From NCBI GenBank assembly GCA_023105745.1, contig JALGQZ010000018.1, positions 13,454,273-13,518,272 of the forward strand: a stretch of DNA of 64,000 nucleotides. The letters run 5' to 3'. Shown in pieces: positions 50,490 to 59,230 of this stretch (position 1 is the first letter of the stretch; each line of letters begins with the position of its first letter). Source of the stretch: Austropuccinia psidii (taxonomy: Eukaryota > Basidiomycota > Pucciniomycetes > Pucciniales > Sphaerophragmiaceae). The notes below the pieces were generated by a model. It did no database searches and was not told where the DNA came from. It worked only from the letters and a program-made list of their open reading frames with translations. The translations under genes and the position numbers were made by a program.

Positions 50490-51690
50490 TTGAGTTTAAA
50501 AGTCTCTTTTGATCAAATTGCCAAAAGTCAAGAGGATCAAGAATATTATGAAGACCCACTAAAATTCAAAAATACCCATGGAAAACCTCAAGGAGCCAAA
50601 AATGAAAATCAAAGAGATCCCTCAAGATCTGAAATAATTAAAAACCAATGCAAGAGAAGGGGAAGCCCCCCATCAAAAGTGACTATTACAACAGCTTTAA
50701 AACCACAGTCGATTGCCCCCCTCAGATTATGAAAGTGGATTCATCTGAATCTCCTGAGGCCTCATTATCCAAATAAACAACTTAGCCAGATTTTCTACCT
50801 TCAGAAGCTAATTTTAGTCATCATGAAAAATTACAAGTCACCCTTAGAAGGCCCATAACGTTGGCCAAGAGTAGCAGAAACTCACAAGGAAATTCCCACA
50901 AGCCTGCATAAAATTTGACAATATATGTCTCAATTGACTTAACCTGTGACCAAAGCTAATATCACACAAGTGATCAATTCTCCAAGCTGATTGTGAGTTT
51001 TTGATTAATTTTAATGTAGAACTTCTTATTTTTATATTTATTCATTTTCATCACTCATTTTTATTAGGTACCTGCTGAGAAGACCTTCTTAAACTTATAC
51101 AGAAATAAACCTTAAGCTTCATTGATTTCCAGGGTGATAGAAACTGTGGCTACAGAACAGTATCCAATTAAATTTACAAGACTCAAGATCAGTGGGCTGA
51201 TTTCATAGGTGACTTGGCTGGAGAAACTCACAGAAATCAAGACTTCATGAAGCCATGAACACTTTGGTACCCTCAGTATCTGCTTGTTTAGACACCGTTA
51301 AGTGGTATGAAGATGTTGGCCAGGATTCAAAGATAAAGTGGATGTCCATTCCCAATATGGGGGATCCAATTGCAAATAAGTATCAAAGACCAGTTTTGTC
51401 TTGTTCCACAGTCCAATATTTCTCTTTCCCCCTTATGTCTGCCCTCAAAATGACAATCCACCAATCTTCATCTGTTTTTTTGATAGCTATTCTCATTTCG
51501 TCTCATTGGATATCATCATTTCTAAAGCTTACCCTGTCCCCCCCATTACTGTGAATTGGGAATTTTATGCCCAGCCACAAGCCATGGGGTGGGCAGATAA
51601 ATTTAAGGAAAACAGGATGTTATATCTGTCCAATCTTCCTCCCCCTCAGAAAAATCCCACCATTTTGGAGGTTGATTCAGATTGATTTTT
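50490..51690 (+). pseudogene. Linker and OTU peptidase-like domain of MULE copy 2
   Basis: 50490-50732 is open and reads EDPLKFKNTHGKPQGAKNEN then QRDPSRSE and KRRG, the basic GRPxGAKN...RDPS linker known after MULE transposases. IDFQGDRNCGYRTVSN at 51121-51168 is the OTU catalytic block (Cys 51145-51147; the usual DGNC reads DRNC), followed by a TAA at 51169-51171. 51255-51400 reads KWMSIPNMGDPIANKYQRPV. In the next frame, 51401-51685, come the strands leading to SYSHFVSLDI with the candidate catalytic His (51494-51496), ending at a TGA. So the module is transposase, basic linker, OTU on the same strand with normal order. Nonsense and frameshift mutations make it inactive. Confidence 0.75.
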
Positions 51691-53000
51691 TTTATATACA
51701 ATTTATGCCAATTATCCCCCTCCTCAGTTATTTTTTTTCTTAGATCCCATGTAGGTCTGTTTTTTAATAATACATGTGGCACTTTTTTACTTACAAGTAG
51801 TCATATTATAAAAATGATTTTTTTTTGGAAAAACACACAAATATTTGTGCCTTCAATTTTCCTTCCCAACAAACTCCCACAATTATGAGCTTCAAAATCT
51901 TTATTCTAAGGATTCTTCCCTACATTTTGAGAAAGAAATTATGGAAATCCATAAGTGGGAAGATTCCTAATTAATTTTTTATGAAAATAGGCCGTTGTGC
52001 CAAATTGGCCAAATTCAAGAAATTTGGCAAAGAAAAATTGGCAAAAAAATTGGGGATCTTGACCTCCAAAGTTAGGAATAAATATGGCAAAGAAAAACAA
52101 AAAAACCCAAAACCAAGCCTGAGGATCTTTTTTTTAAAAGAATAGGCTACTTATGTGTGTTTAAAAATGCTCTTTTTTGTAGTATGTACTATTTTAATTT
52201 CTTTAAGGTGTCGATATGAAAATTTGATAAAATATCAAGTACTTTTCCTGTCCTCAAAATTTGTATAAGGTAAAATGATATAAAAATAGTAAGAAATAGT
52301 ATTTTTAAAGGAAAACACACCAATTTTATTGTTTTTAAATTTATAAGTATAAAAAAATAATATAAAATTTTTTTATCATTTTACCAACAATAAAGCTTTA
52401 TCCAAAAATACTCTACAAGAGATATTTAAGGCTACAAAAGAAATTTATTCAAGAGCAATTTCAATTGGAATTAATTAAGCAAAGAACTGCAAGTAATTAA
52501 TTAAAGAACAAAGTCTTTAAAAAGATATTCAAAGAGAAAAAATGCCCAAAAGTGACCAGAGTGAATTTGGAAACATAGTGACAAAGTTAACAGTGATGAA
52601 AGATGCTTTAATTCACTTTTGGGGTGGTTCAGGGGTAAAAATGACTATAAGAGTTACAAAAAATTATTGTAATGATTTTTTCACGTGGTTAAAAGGTTCA
52701 AAAATGTTTTAAAAAAGGGTGGTTTGAATCTTTCATTAATTGGTTTAACAGTGTTTAAACTAATTATAAAAGGACAAGATTCTAACATGAAGAGAAAAGT
52801 GGGGCAAAGAAGAAATTCTTTTATAGCCATCAAATTTCTTACTCCAAAAGTGAAATTTACTCTTGTCAGTCGTGAAAAACAGTCTGACAACAGAAACACC
52901 AATTATGGCATCTTTGAACCCTGGTTTAGACCAAAAAATGGCTGGTTTAAGCCATTTTAGACCCTTAAATCAGCCATTACTATAGAAATACCTGGTCCAG
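51691..53000. other. AT-rich stretch with an inverted dispersed repeat
   Basis: 51998-52110 is the inverted relative of 4585-4665. A 91-codon plus frame (52685-52960) and an opposite 73-codon frame have no recognised motif. Part of the right end may belong to the LTR of the minus-strand gypsy fragment that ends at 53784, whose far boundary I could not place. Confidence 0.35.
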
Positions 53001-53628
53001 AGCCTTCAAGGCAAGTCAGAATGTGTGTAAGAGGCGTAGAGACCAGTTAAAACTGTTTTTACTAACATTGATTTAGCCTAAGGGTAGTTTTACCCTCTTG
53101 GAAGCAGTTAAAACTACCCTGGTTGGTATCAAAACCTCATCATCAATTGAGTCACAGACCCTGAGACTCAATTACAGGCGGAAAGTAATGACCTTTTGCG
53201 TGGATTTTGACATCCCATGCCAGTCAGCAAGGAGTTTGGGGGCCTAGCTCCCCCTTAGAGCTAGAGTGTCTTTTCTCCCCCATAATTAATCTTTCCAATT
53301 TATTTTTTCTTTAATTCCTAATCATGTAATACAATTATAATTTAAAATTGTAATAAAACATTTTACCAAAAATATTTTAATTTCATAATTTTGATTAAAA
53401 GTTCATTTTTATTTAATTTTTACAAGTAAAAATGTAATTTCATAATTTTAAATTTTATTGTAATTTTATTTTTAAACTATAATGAAATTTTGATTTTTAA
53501 ATTGGAATTTGTATTTATATTTCAATTTTTTATTTTTATAATATAAATCAATTTATTTTATTTATATTTGTATCTTAATTTATCATTTGTGGTCTTTTGG
53601 GTATATGAAAATACCTCTCAGGCTCACA
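53001..53628 (-). repeat. Start of a 3' LTR of a second gypsy family (minus strand, far end unknown)
   Basis: Reading on the minus strand from 53628, TGTGAGCCTGAGAGG follows a purine tract and a chromodomain stop, which is how a 3' LTR begins. About 53300-53580 is almost pure A/T. I cannot find the CA end or a target duplication, so the left limit given is nominal. Confidence 0.5.
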
Positions 53629-53641
53629 TTCTCTGCCCCTA
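53629..53641 (-). promoter_or_regulatory. Polypurine tract of the minus-strand gypsy fragment
   Basis: On the minus strand TAGGGGCAGAGAA lies directly before TGTGAGCC, between the chromodomain stop and the presumed LTR. Confidence 0.5.
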
Positions 53642-53652
53642 GAGAAAGAATA

Positions 53653-53784
53653 TTACTTTGTAATATGTTTATTTCTAGTGTGCCTGAACCTTCTGAGAAG
53701 TTTAGTAGCTTCAGGTATGTCTTTTTCTGGCAACCATTCATCTTCACGAGTTCGGTCACTGTACCTAACAAGGTATTCCCTTAC
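53653..53784 (-). pseudogene. C-terminal chromodomain fragment of another gypsy element
   Basis: The minus strand reads VREYLVRYSDRTREDEWLPE then KDIPEATKLLRRFRHTRN and a stop. This is the second half of an integrase-fused chromodomain (YLVRY...W.PE......LL..F). It begins abruptly at 53784/53785 because the plus-strand LTR (53785) inserted there; sequence beyond that point in the same frame is antisense LTR. It differs from the chromodomain at 62870-63030, so it comes from a different gypsy family. Confidence 0.8.
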
Positions 53785-54859
53785 TGTCAGCCTGTGACTC
53801 AAAACCAGAGCACAAGCATGATAGCCAAAATACCATAAATCAATGGTATAGCCAAGATACCACCAAAACATGGAGCTGAGCCGAATCAGCTCAAAATATA
53901 TCAAACAAAAGAGGAAACTTACCCATTTTTGAAAATATAAGTCCCATCACCATAGAACAAAGAATAACAAAGCTATTCCTTCTCAAATTTATTGCTGAGC
54001 ATAAACCTTAATTTTCACGTCTCATCTAAAATCCAGAAGGAGAGGCTTAAACCCATCAAATGGGTATTTAAAATGAAGCTCTAAGCCAGGGCTATCCAAT
54101 GGTACTTTCTAAAATGAGCTAGCACCAGTATTACTTGAGTTAGGGCCAAATTCAGGCCAAATAAGGGTGAACAAAACACTCACCTCTCATCTACCTTTTG
54201 CAGTTTTAGCATGAGATACCTAAAGTGGGGTCTTTTTGAAAAGAGCACAATCAGGGCTATCTGATGGTGGAATCAATTTCTCCATAGCTCAAGTAGCACA
54301 AAAGGTATGGGGCAAATAAGCTTAATACAGCTTTTTGCCTAAAGCACGCAAATGTACAAAAATCTTGTACATGGGATAACTTTGCCATATATAATGATAC
54401 CCATATCAAATAAGGTACCATTGTGTAGAGCACTGATAGGGATACACACTGAATCAATTTTGAGGTTGATATCTCAAGAATTGACAAAGTTATGGCTGTT
54501 TTAAGGTCAGATTCCCACCTGCTGTCATGTACAGCCTTACCATGGCATAATGTCCCATAATCATGAATATGAGGTGTCAAATAGGCAAAGAAGCTTGTTT
54601 TTACTTCAATAACTCATATTTCAGTAAATACTGGGGTCCCATACAGTTTCTGTACAGCATTCTACACGTCATACATGTCAGAATCAGGCTGTGAGGTCCC
54701 CAGATGAAATTTTTCACCCTGTATTGGTGAAAACTGCCCAGATGGGGTTTCAAAACCACATCTGAGCCCAATAAAGGTCTTTGCAAACCACAATCCTGTT
54801 CCAGAGAGTGAAAAATCCCCACTTCCTCTATGTGGAAACGTCTAGCACCCTTTCCACCC
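53785..54859 (+). repeat. Older gypsy LTR, interrupted by the 54860 element
   Basis: Begins TGTCAGCCTGTGACTCAAAA and follows the 54860 LTR collinearly for 1075 bp up to CTAGCACCCTTTCCACCC, where the next LTR starts. In the intact LTR this point is at about 55927 and is followed by CATTTCAGGATAAAAAGG. The missing third should therefore lie to the right of the window. Left flank is CTTAC. Confidence 0.9.
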
Positions 54860-56282
54860 TGTCAGCCTGTGACTCAAAACCAGAGCACAAGCATGACAGC
54901 CAAAATACCATAAACCAATGGTATAGCCAAGATACCACCAAAACATGGAGCTGAGCCAAATCAGCTCAAAAGGTATCAAAAGAAAGAGGAAACTCACCTC
55001 TTTCTGAAAATATAAGTCCCATCACCATAAGACAAGAAATAACAAAGTTATTGCTGAGCATAAACCTTAATTTTCACCTCTCATCTAAAATCTAGAAGGA
55101 GAGGCCTAACCCCATCAAATGGGTACTAACAACGAAGCTCTAAGACAGGGCTATCCAATGGTACCAGCCAAACTGAGCTACCACCAATATTACTGGAGTT
55201 ATGGTCAATTTCAGGCCAAATAAGGGTGAACAAAACATTCACCTCTCATCTAACTTCTACAATTTTAGTGTGGGATACTTGAAGCGGGGTCTTTTTGGAA
55301 AGAGCACAATTAGGGCTATCTGATGGTGCCATCCACTTCTTTATATCTCAACTATAACAGAAGTTATGAGGAAACAAGATCAATACAGCCTTTTGCCCAA
55401 ACCATGCCTATGTACAAAAAACCTTGTACATGGGATAACTTTGTCATATTTAATGATAGCCATACCAAATTGGGTGTCATTGTGTAGAGATCATACAGGG
55501 CTATCCAATGAGCCAACCTTGAGCATGATATCTCAAAAACTGACAGAGTTATGGCCATTTGAAAGCTATAATCCCACAATATGACCAATACAGCTGTATT
55601 ATGACAGGATACAGTTGTGCTCTGATTATGAGGTGTCAAACAGACGAAGAATCATGTTAATACTTCAATACCTCATAGTTCAGTCAATACTGGGGTCCCA
55701 TACAGTTTCTGTACAGCATTCTACGCATCATACACATCAGAATCAGGCTGTGAGGTCCCCAGATGAAAATTTTCACCCTGTATTGGTGAAAACTGCCCAG
55801 ATGTGGCTTAAAAACCACATCTGGGCCCAATACAGGCTATACAGGCTGTTTGAAAACCACAAGCCAGTCCTAGAGAGTGAAAGATCTTCACTTCCTCTAT
55901 GTGGAAAGGTCTAGCACCCTTTCCACCCCATTTCAGGATAAAAAGGAGGCTTTTTCACAGCCAGAATTGTCTCCTCATCCTGCTCTTGAATACCCTACAT
56001 AGTAAACTGTCAAAAACAGTTTTACTCTTGGGTAATAACCTGGTATACTCTTAATTTAAAGTATTGTAGTCTTTATTATTGTAACCCAACAGGTAAATCT
56101 GCACCCAGGGCTTTCAAAAGTGCTCACCACCACTATATTCCTTATAGTAAAGCCCTCTTATTATTAAATTAAACCATCTTTAACTCTTATAAAAATCTTA
56201 TAAATCTCTATTTACCGTGTCACAGTCATAGTTAAGAGTTGTAAATACTTTTTAATACTCTCATCATAGACTCAGCCTGACA
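54860..56282 (+). repeat. 5' LTR of the gypsy element
   Basis: 1423 bp, TGTCAGCCTGTGAC to GACTCAGCCTGACA (TG...CA). Relative to the 3' LTR and to the older copy at 53785 it lacks 16 bp between two GTTATT repeats (junction 55047-55052). It contains a large hairpin at 55777-55836. Frames inside (for example 55364-55639, 55615-55914) are antisense or sense LTR shadows, not genes. Confidence 0.95.
55777..55836 (+). other. Conserved 22-bp stem hairpin inside the LTR
   Basis: Inner arms GCCCAGATGTGG (55795-55806) and CCACATCTGGGC (55815-55826) are perfectly complementary around an 8-nt loop. Directly outside them CCTGTATTGG (55777-55786) pairs with CCAATACAGG (55827-55836), with an 8-nt bulge on the left only. 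The same structure is recognisable in the older LTR (about 54720-54770) and in the solo LTR near 41710-41770. Confidence 0.75.
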
Positions 56283-56285
56283 TTT

Positions 56286-56300
56286 TGGGGGCCTGGCCGT
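56286..56300 (+). promoter_or_regulatory. tRNA primer binding site of the gypsy element
   Basis: TGGGGGCCTGGCC begins three bases after the 5' LTR end. TGG fits a CCA tail, and the degenerate copy at 25720 keeps GAGGGCCTGGCC at the same place. The exact tRNA is not identified. Confidence 0.6.
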
Positions 56301-56888
56301 GTTTTAAAACCTTTTTTGGACCTTTACAAGTAAGTTTTTTTCTCTTTTTATCATTTATTGACACTTGTTTTATCTTTTTTAGGCGTCATTTTCTTTAAAA
56401 ATATATATTTTTATATATTTTTCTTTTATTTTTTAAAATACTCCTATTTTAAGGAGTATCTGTCACGTGGCTAATAACCACAAGACCAGTATTTTTGGTG
56501 TGTTTTGTATATAAAAACACTTGTAAGCCACTAATACAGTCTTAATTCTTAGTTTAATCAAGACAGCTCATACTGATAAACCAACAGTTGAGGTGTGTTT
56601 GGGCACATTGCTAACTCAATTGCCCTGTAATACACCACCTTTGACAGATTATACTTGCTAACTACAAGTATTCTGTAAGATATTGGTATACAAACAGTCT
56701 ACCACATATCAATAAGCTGTATTTTTGACGTGGAATTGTTAATTCAATTACACTGTCATCATACAAGGGCATATTGTAACAATAGACAAGCCCAGAGGCC
56801 ATTCTTAGACATGCAAAACCAGACTTCTTAAGAAGTCTTAAATGACATAAGCCCTCTTTTCCTGTTTCATTCAGTGGAAGAAAATTTC
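56301..56888 (+). other. Untranslated leader with a possible intron (56330-56382)
   Basis: About 590 bp before the first ATG of the coding region. It contains GTAAGT (56330-56335), a branch-like TTGAC (56358-56362), a T-rich tract and TTTTTTAG (ending 56382), together a good 53-bp intron candidate just after the primer site. Splicing here would make RNAs distinct from the genomic form. Unproven. Confidence 0.4.
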
Positions 56889-57221
56889 ATGCCACTTGAG
56901 ACCCAGTCACAGGCCAACACACCAGTGATACCCTCAGAGCCAGAGGGCAGCAAGGGCAAAGGAAAAAGACTTAGTGAAGGCCTCATTACAGCCAAAAAGT
57001 GAACACCAATAGCCACTCAGAGGAGTAGAAAACCACAAAACTCTGCTTCAATACAAGGTAAACCAACCTTAACCACTTGTACAGGAAAAATTACAATTAT
57101 TAAACCAGTTGTAACCTCCAAAGGCAAACTGCCCAAATCAGCAGATAAAAAATTTGTACAAGGCACAGTCAAAGGTAACTACCCTAAGAACATAAAGTTT
57201 TTGACTGCTTGCAAACACTGA
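56889..57221 (+). pseudogene. First ORF of the gypsy element (exon 1 of frame A when spliced)
   Basis: Starts ATG at 56889 (PLETQSQANTPVIPSEPEGS follows) and is rich in Ser/Thr/Lys, probably disordered. A TGA at 57000-57002 breaks it in this copy; the context AAG TGA ACA suggests loss of a TGG. After the stop the frame stays open to a TGA at 57219-57221. If the intron 57175-57242 is removed, codon 57174 joins 57243-57244 to make GAG and translation continues into frame A. If not, the ORF ends one base before the ATG of frame B. The role is presumably a Gag-like N-terminus; no known domain is visible. Confidence 0.6.
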
Positions 57222-57242
57222 TATGTCCCCTGCATACCTCAG
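57175..57242 (+). other. Candidate 68-bp intron in the gypsy gag region
   Basis: Donor AAAG/GTAACT, branch-like CTGAT at 57218-57222 (20 nt before the acceptor) and acceptor CCTCAG/AG. Removing it joins the frame starting at 56889 to the long frame A with phase preserved. Frame A has no ATG of its own until 57347, which argues that it needs an upstream exon. The ATG of frame B (57223) lies inside the intron and would be lost on splicing. Confidence 0.6.
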
Positions 57243-58632
57243 AGACCTTGGCTTCCAAAGGAACCAGCCAGAGGACAGAGAAGGCTTGTCCAGAACCAGA
57301 AGACCTGGAAGAGGACACCTTGGACACAGTGGTGGATGGCAAAACAATGAGGGAGATAATATCAACCTTTCCATTCACACTCCAATTCAACAGGAACCTC
57401 AAACCAGAGGACTGGAAGGATATGGATCAAGTTCTTCAGCTCCACCAACTCCTCAAAGATTCATTTCAATGGAGCATGGACAACAAAAGGTTCAACCTGG
57501 CAGGTCACTGGGCAGAACTTGGAGAAAGTTTCCAGAAGATCTGTCTCAAAGAGATAGACTTCAAAGACCTGATGGTAATCACCAAAGGTTGGAATCCTAC
57601 CAGGCAGTTCAGACTCCTGGAGGCAAGGGCACAGAGGATAAGGGAGAATCAAGCCACTATCCAAGCTATAGAAGAACAGTTAACCCAGACAGGGCCTACT
57701 CAGATTCCTTCAGGCTCACAAGGATCAGGCCAAATCAGCTCTCCAGTGGCTTCACACCATTCAGAAACCAGCAGATCAGTGGGCAAGAGTCACCATTCTT
57801 CACAATTCCAGGAAGTTTCCAGGAGAAGAAAAGGAAACAAGGGAAAAAACAAAACCTCCTTCAACCAGAGGAGGAAAGAGTCAGACCCTATGATTCAGAA
57901 GCTGTTGGATTTGGTAAAAGAAGTGCACAAGAACCAGAAGTAGTTGTGAACCACTCTAGAATCAGTAAACCTAGTAATAGAAACATTACCCCCACTCAGA
58001 CTGAACATAACATTGTCACATCTGGGAGTAACATCAACAGTGATACACTGTGGTTACAAATGTCCCAATATGCTGAGCAATATGCACAGCAGTTTTCAGA
58101 AATTGAAGCTGGCCAAGAGAGGATGAGAAAAACTCAAGCCTCCTTGGAACAGATAGCTGATAATCTTCAAGAAGGATATGCTCAACTGAGCAAAGCCTCT
58201 GAAGAAACCAACAAAATACTGAATACAGTCTTTGAAGAACAACACCACAGCAAAAGGGACAGGGATTGTCTGGACCAAGACATAAACAAATTGTTCAATG
58301 TATACCATAACCTGAAGCCCCAACCACAAGGCCAAGTTATGGAGAATCCATATCAACCAGATGACATCAAACCAGATGCCATGTTGATGAATAAGGCAAG
58401 ATCTCCATCACAATACCAGGATGGAGATGGAATGTCTTATTCAGAGAAGGAAGCCTTGAAACAGCTTCCTGAGGCCTCAAGCTGGCCCAAATTCTCTGGA
58501 ACAGGAGAATATGATCACATGGAACTCATAGATTATATTGATGGACTCTTCATTGATGTACCAAGCATACCAGACTACTGGATTACTGCTATATTGAATA
58601 CTGCATTTAAAGGTCATGCTAGTATATGGTAA
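57223..58632 (+). CDS. Frame B: N-terminal Gag region, overlapping frame A, ended by a premature TAA
   Basis: ATG 57223 to TAA 58630-58632, 469 codons. The first 240 residues overlap frame A completely and are Gly/Arg/Ser/Gln-rich (RRPGRGHLGHSGGW), looking like an out-of-phase reading. From about residue 245 the protein is convincing: a Gln/Glu-rich coiled-coil region (AEQYAQQFSEIEAGQERM, DNLQEGYAQLSKASEET) and the start of the retrotransposon Gag core (WPKFSGTGEYDHMELIDYID). The TAA follows ...GHASIW, where the Gag core normally continues without break, so it is a nonsense mutation. Translation could begin at 57223, by reinitiation after the TGA at 57219, or by -1 frameshift from frame A. 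Confidence 0.7.
   Translation: MSPAYLRDLGFQRNQPEDREGLSRTRRPGRGHLGHSGGWQNNEGDNINLSIHTPIQQEPQTRGLEGYGSSSSAPPTPQRFISMEHGQQKVQPGRSLGRTWRKFPEDLSQRDRLQRPDGNHQRLESYQAVQTPGGKGTEDKGESSHYPSYRRTVNPDRAYSDSFRLTRIRPNQLSSGFTPFRNQQISGQESPFFTIPGSFQEKKRKQGKKQNLLQPEEERVRPYDSEAVGFGKRSAQEPEVVVNHSRISKPSNRNITPTQTEHNIVTSGSNINSDTLWLQMSQYAEQYAQQFSEIEAGQERMRKTQASLEQIADNLQEGYAQLSKASEETNKILNTVFEEQHHSKRDRDCLDQDINKLFNVYHNLKPQPQGQVMENPYQPDDIKPDAMLMNKARSPSQYQDGDGMSYSEKEALKQLPEASSWPKFSGTGEYDHMELIDYIDGLFIDVPSIPDYWITAILNTAFKGHASIW
57243..57943 (+). CDS. Frame A: overlapping Gag-region protein (exon 2)
   Basis: Open from 57188 to TAG 57941-57943. The first ATG is only at 57347, so the likely product starts in exon 1 (56889) through the intron above. 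The residues are typical of a real folded protein: LKPEDWKDMDQVLQLHQLLK, FNLAGHWAELGESFQKICLK and a helical ARAQRIRENQATIQAIEEQL, then a Ser/His-rich basic tail (SRRRKGNKGKNKTS). It has no domain I can name; size and position suggest a Gag-like or accessory structural protein. It is uninterrupted in this copy apart from the TGA in exon 1. Frame B overlaps it in the -1 frame along its entire length. Confidence 0.65.
57844..57874 (+). promoter_or_regulatory. Candidate -1 ribosomal frameshift signal (A AAA AAC plus stem-loop)
   Basis: The heptamer A AAA AAC (57844-57850) is in the correct phase of frame A (GGA AAA AAC). After a 4-nt spacer, CCTCCT (57855-57860) pairs with AGGAGG (57869-57874) across an 8-nt loop. 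A -1 shift moves ribosomes from frame A into frame B, which continues to Gag-Pol. Loop bases TCAAC could pair with GTTGG at 57904-57908 to form a pseudoknot. The arrangement fits known -1 sites, but function is untested. Confidence 0.55.
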
Positions 58633-59230
58633 ACAGAAATGAAAGAAATCCATGGCAGAAGGAACTGGCCATGGTGGAGGAGTCAAATAATCCAAAAGTA
58701 CAGTAATGGAACTTGGATATGGCAAAAGACCATGTCATTTGAAAATGACAAATACTCTGTGGAAAAAGATCCATATGAGTGGTGTCTTAGACAGTCTAAA
58801 AGACTTAAAGCCATTGATCCTCAGATGAACATCCAAATGAGGAATCACAAACTTCTGACACAATTGCCAGAAGAACTAGAGCATGCAGTAAAATGCAGAT
58901 GAAACCAAAATTGCACTCTAGATGACATTGCCAACACCTTACAAGACATAAGGAAAAGGACTAATATAGGGAAATTCACCCCATATAAGAGCAGTAGTTT
59001 CAAAGAGAAACAACCTTTCAGGGTAGAGTTTAAAGACAAACCCAAAGAAAGAGTGGCAGAAGTGGCAAAGAAGAGGAATTCTTGTCACAATTGTGGCTCA
59101 ACAGACCACTATGCCAACAGCTGTCCAAAGGCAAAGAAAAAAGTCTATGCCATAGAGAAAGTCCCTGAGGAAGAACCTCCAACAGAGGATTCTGAATCAG
59201 ACTCCATGGGTGATGCCATCAGAAACCATC
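58633..59230 (+). pseudogene. Gag core and CCHC zinc knuckle, interrupted
   Basis: Continues frame B after the TAA. The Gag core (EIHGRRNWPWWRSQIIQKY, DPYEWCLRQSKRLKAIDP, LLTQLPEELEHAVKCR) is cut by a TGA at 58900-58902. It goes on to a nucleocapsid knuckle C-X2-C-X4-H-X4-C (59083-59124; CHNCGSTDHYANSC) and an acidic tail (EEEPPTEDSESDSMGDA). Around 59223-59235 one base is missing, shifting the frame before the protease. Confidence 0.85.

Noticed and set aside
53785..53904. N-terminal half of the 83-codon minus frame at 53653-53904
   Set aside because: This half is antisense LTR; only the part up to 53784 is a real chromodomain fragment, joined by the insertion.
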